The position numbers and the translations under genes were made by a program. Shown piece after piece: positions 62,884-64,000 of a DNA stretch of 64,000 nt. How positions within the stretch are numbered: position 1 is the first letter of the stretch; every line of letters starts with the position of its first letter. Under the pieces are notes generated by a model, which saw nothing but the letters and a program-made list of their open reading frames with translations, made no database searches and was not told the origin of the DNA. This DNA is from Trebonia sp963836195 (GTDB lineage: Bacteria > Actinomycetota > Actinomycetes > Streptosporangiales > Streptosporangiaceae), in NCBI GenBank assembly GCA_963836195.1, contig CAWIIX010000020.1:558001-622000 (forward strand), in the 5' to 3' direction.

Positions 62884-63957
62884 CTACTGGGGGAACCAGC
62901 CGATGTAGAAGACACCCAGGCCGGCGGCGACGAACATGCCGGCGATCAACCAGAAGCGGACCACGATGGTGGTCTCGGCCCAGCCGAGTAGCTCGAAGTG
63001 GTGTTGGAGGGGCGTCATCCGGAACACGCGATACGGCTTGCCGGTCCTCTTGGTCGCCTTGAACACGCTGACCTGGATCACGACCGACATGGTGACGATC
63101 ACGAACAGCCCGCACAGGACCAGGAGCAGCAGGTCGGTCCGGGTCACGATGGCCAGCCCGGCCAGCGTCCCGCCGAGCGCGAGCGAGCCGGTGTCGCCCA
63201 TGAAGATCTTGGCCGGCGGCGCGTTCCACCACAAGAAGCCGAAGCAGGCGCCCAGCACGACCGCGGCCACCACGGCCGCGTCGAGCGGGTCACGGACCGG
63301 GTAACAGTTCGGGGCCAGGGCGGTGGTGCAGTCATTGCGCAACTGCCAGTTGCCGATGACCACGTAGGCCGCCAGCGGCAGGATGGCCGCTCCGGAGGCC
63401 AGGCCGTCCAGGCCGTCCGTCAGATTCACCCCGTTGGACGTGGCGGTGACCATGATCAGCACCCAGATCACGAACAGGACGATGCCGAGGGAGGGGCCGA
63501 AGTCCGAGTTGAACGACAGGTGCTCCGAGGCCGGGGTGAGATCGTAGCCGTCGGGGAAGCGGATCGCCAGGATCGCGAAGATGATCCCGACCGTCGCCTG
63601 CCCGAGCAGCTTGGCCCCGCTGCGCAGGCCGAGGCTGCGGCGCATGAACAGCTTGATGAAGTCGTCGAGGAAGCCGACGAAGCCGAGGCCGGTCATCAGG
63701 AACAGCACCAGCAGTCCGGACGCGGTCACCGGGTCGCCGGTGAGCCAGTGCCCGAGCGTGTACCCGATCAGCGAGGCGATGATGATGACGATGCCGCCCA
63801 TCGTCGGCGTGCCGCTCTTGCCCTGGTGAGCGGGGGTGTTCTCACCGGTCCTGACCTGCTGGCCGAGCTTGCGCTTGCGGAGCACGATGATCGTCGGCCG
63901 GGTGGCCAGGAGGGCGACGATCATCGAGATCGCGCCCGAGAGCAGGATCGTCTTCAC
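62884..63957 (-). CDS. mraY: Phospho-N-acetylmuramoyl-pentapeptide transferase
   Basis: 357 residues, ten expected membrane segments. The start GTG 63957 overlaps the murF stop (GTGA). Conserved motifs: GTPTMGGI, FLDDFIKLFMRRSLGL with the catalytic Asp pair, GVNLTDGLDGLASG, FMGDTGSLALGG and MTPLQHHFELLGW. It transfers phospho-MurNAc-pentapeptide to undecaprenyl phosphate to form lipid I. It uses the lipid carrier recycled by UppP. Part of the division/cell-wall cluster beyond the window edge. Confidence 0.96.
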   Translation of the reverse strand: MKTILLSGAISMIVALLATRPTIIVLRKRKLGQQVRTGENTPAHQGKSGTPTMGGIVIIIASLIGYTLGHWLTGDPVTASGLLVLFLMTGLGFVGFLDDFIKLFMRRSLGLRSGAKLLGQATVGIIFAILAIRFPDGYDLTPASEHLSFNSDFGPSLGIVLFVIWVLIMVTATSNGVNLTDGLDGLASGAAILPLAAYVVIGNWQLRNDCTTALAPNCYPVRDPLDAAVVAAVVLGACFGFLWWNAPPAKIFMGDTGSLALGGTLAGLAIVTRTDLLLLVLCGLFVIVTMSVVIQVSVFKATKRTGKPYRVFRMTPLQHHFELLGWAETTIVVRFWLIAGMFVAAGLGVFYIGWFPQ

Positions 63958-64000
63958 TGGTCAACCTCCGCGAGCAGCCCGTCCGCGACTTCCAACCGCG
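63954..64000 (-). CDS. murF: MurF C-terminal end, partial
   Basis: The last 14 codons and the stop (RLEVADGLLAEVDQ) lie directly before mraY and overlap its GTG by GTGA. Identification as UDP-MurNAc-tripeptide:D-Ala-D-Ala ligase rests mainly on the standard murF-mraY order. Confidence 0.6.
   Translation of the reverse strand, partial: RLEVADGLLAEVDQ

Noticed and set aside
1..64000. CRISPR arrays, tRNA, rRNA, insertion sequences, attachment sites
   Set aside because: I found no regularly spaced repeats, no tRNA-like cloverleaf, no rRNA signature and no transposase or integrase reading frame.

Overview
The window is very GC-rich, dense and codon-biased, with short intergenic gaps, many ATGA/GTGA/TTGA stop-start overlaps and frequent GTG starts. 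Gene content (mraY/murF edge, actinobacterial GH families with CBM2, WYL, PaaX and BlaI/M56 regulators) points to a soil Actinomycete of the Catenulispora/Streptosporangiales kind; this is inference, since no rRNA is present. At least ten otherwise convincing genes carry one-base frame breaks without other decay (GH3, TesB, a methyltransferase, an ABC permease, a histidine kinase, an amidase, a RibD/DHFR-like protein, metE). That suggests residual consensus indels, as in an uncorrected long-read or metagenomic assembly, rather than mass pseudogenisation. Only a GH79 gene and a GH6 scrap look truly decayed.

Layout. 1-2550: a secreted GH3 beta-glucosidase running off the left edge. 3393-16768: a catabolic island with HyuA/HyuB, an NMT1/SsuA-type ABC importer (ATPase, permease, lipoprotein), an ACMSD-like amidohydrolase, a LysR regulator, two tandem creatinase-fold (M24-like) proteins lacking canonical metal ligands, a Gfo/Idh/MocA dehydrogenase and an MmgE/PrpD protein. 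17035-18522: GH43. 18532-25444: a CoA-dependent anthranilate (2-aminobenzoate) module: RidA, cupin, TesB, 2-aminobenzoate-CoA ligase (abmG), the fused 2-aminobenzoyl-CoA monooxygenase/reductase (abmA) and a PaaX-type regulator. 25480-30181: methyltransferase, secreted beta-helix protein, glgC, DEDDh exonuclease, lipoprotein. 30390-34092: a cellulose island (GH6 remnant, LacI regulator, GH12-CBM2 endoglucanase, GH79 pseudogene).

34400-37612: BlaI repressor and M56 protease beside a divergent DedA / UppP pair. Matching CTACA-N4-TGTA(G/A) dyads lie upstream of blaI and between dedA and uppP, so the four genes probably form one regulon for undecaprenyl-phosphate recycling. 37707-42884: ABC-2 exporter (one permease has a large extracytoplasmic lectin-like insert) divergent from a two-component system, with GGCTGACAC boxes between them. 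43085-46175: Tat-exported amidase, a small orphan ORF, a long palindromic repeat and a RibD/DHFR-like protein. 46172-49651: metE under a cobalamin riboswitch, divergent from a BtuF-like B12-binding protein.

49933-64000: DAO-family oxidase, AlkZ-like winged-helix protein, YbhN/LPG-synthase-type membrane protein, an ArsR-MFS-PP2C operon, a pterin-dehydratase-like/VOC fusion, a transglutaminase-like protein, methyltransferase, SnoaL-like protein, TetR-SDR pair with a perfect operator, a VOC/WYL divergent pair, mraY and the last codons of murF. A dispersed palindrome (core GGGTCCGTTCG...AATCAA) occurs complete at 45326 and 56998 and as apparent half copies near 2789 and 30340. No CRISPR array, tRNA, rRNA or complete insertion sequence was recognised.
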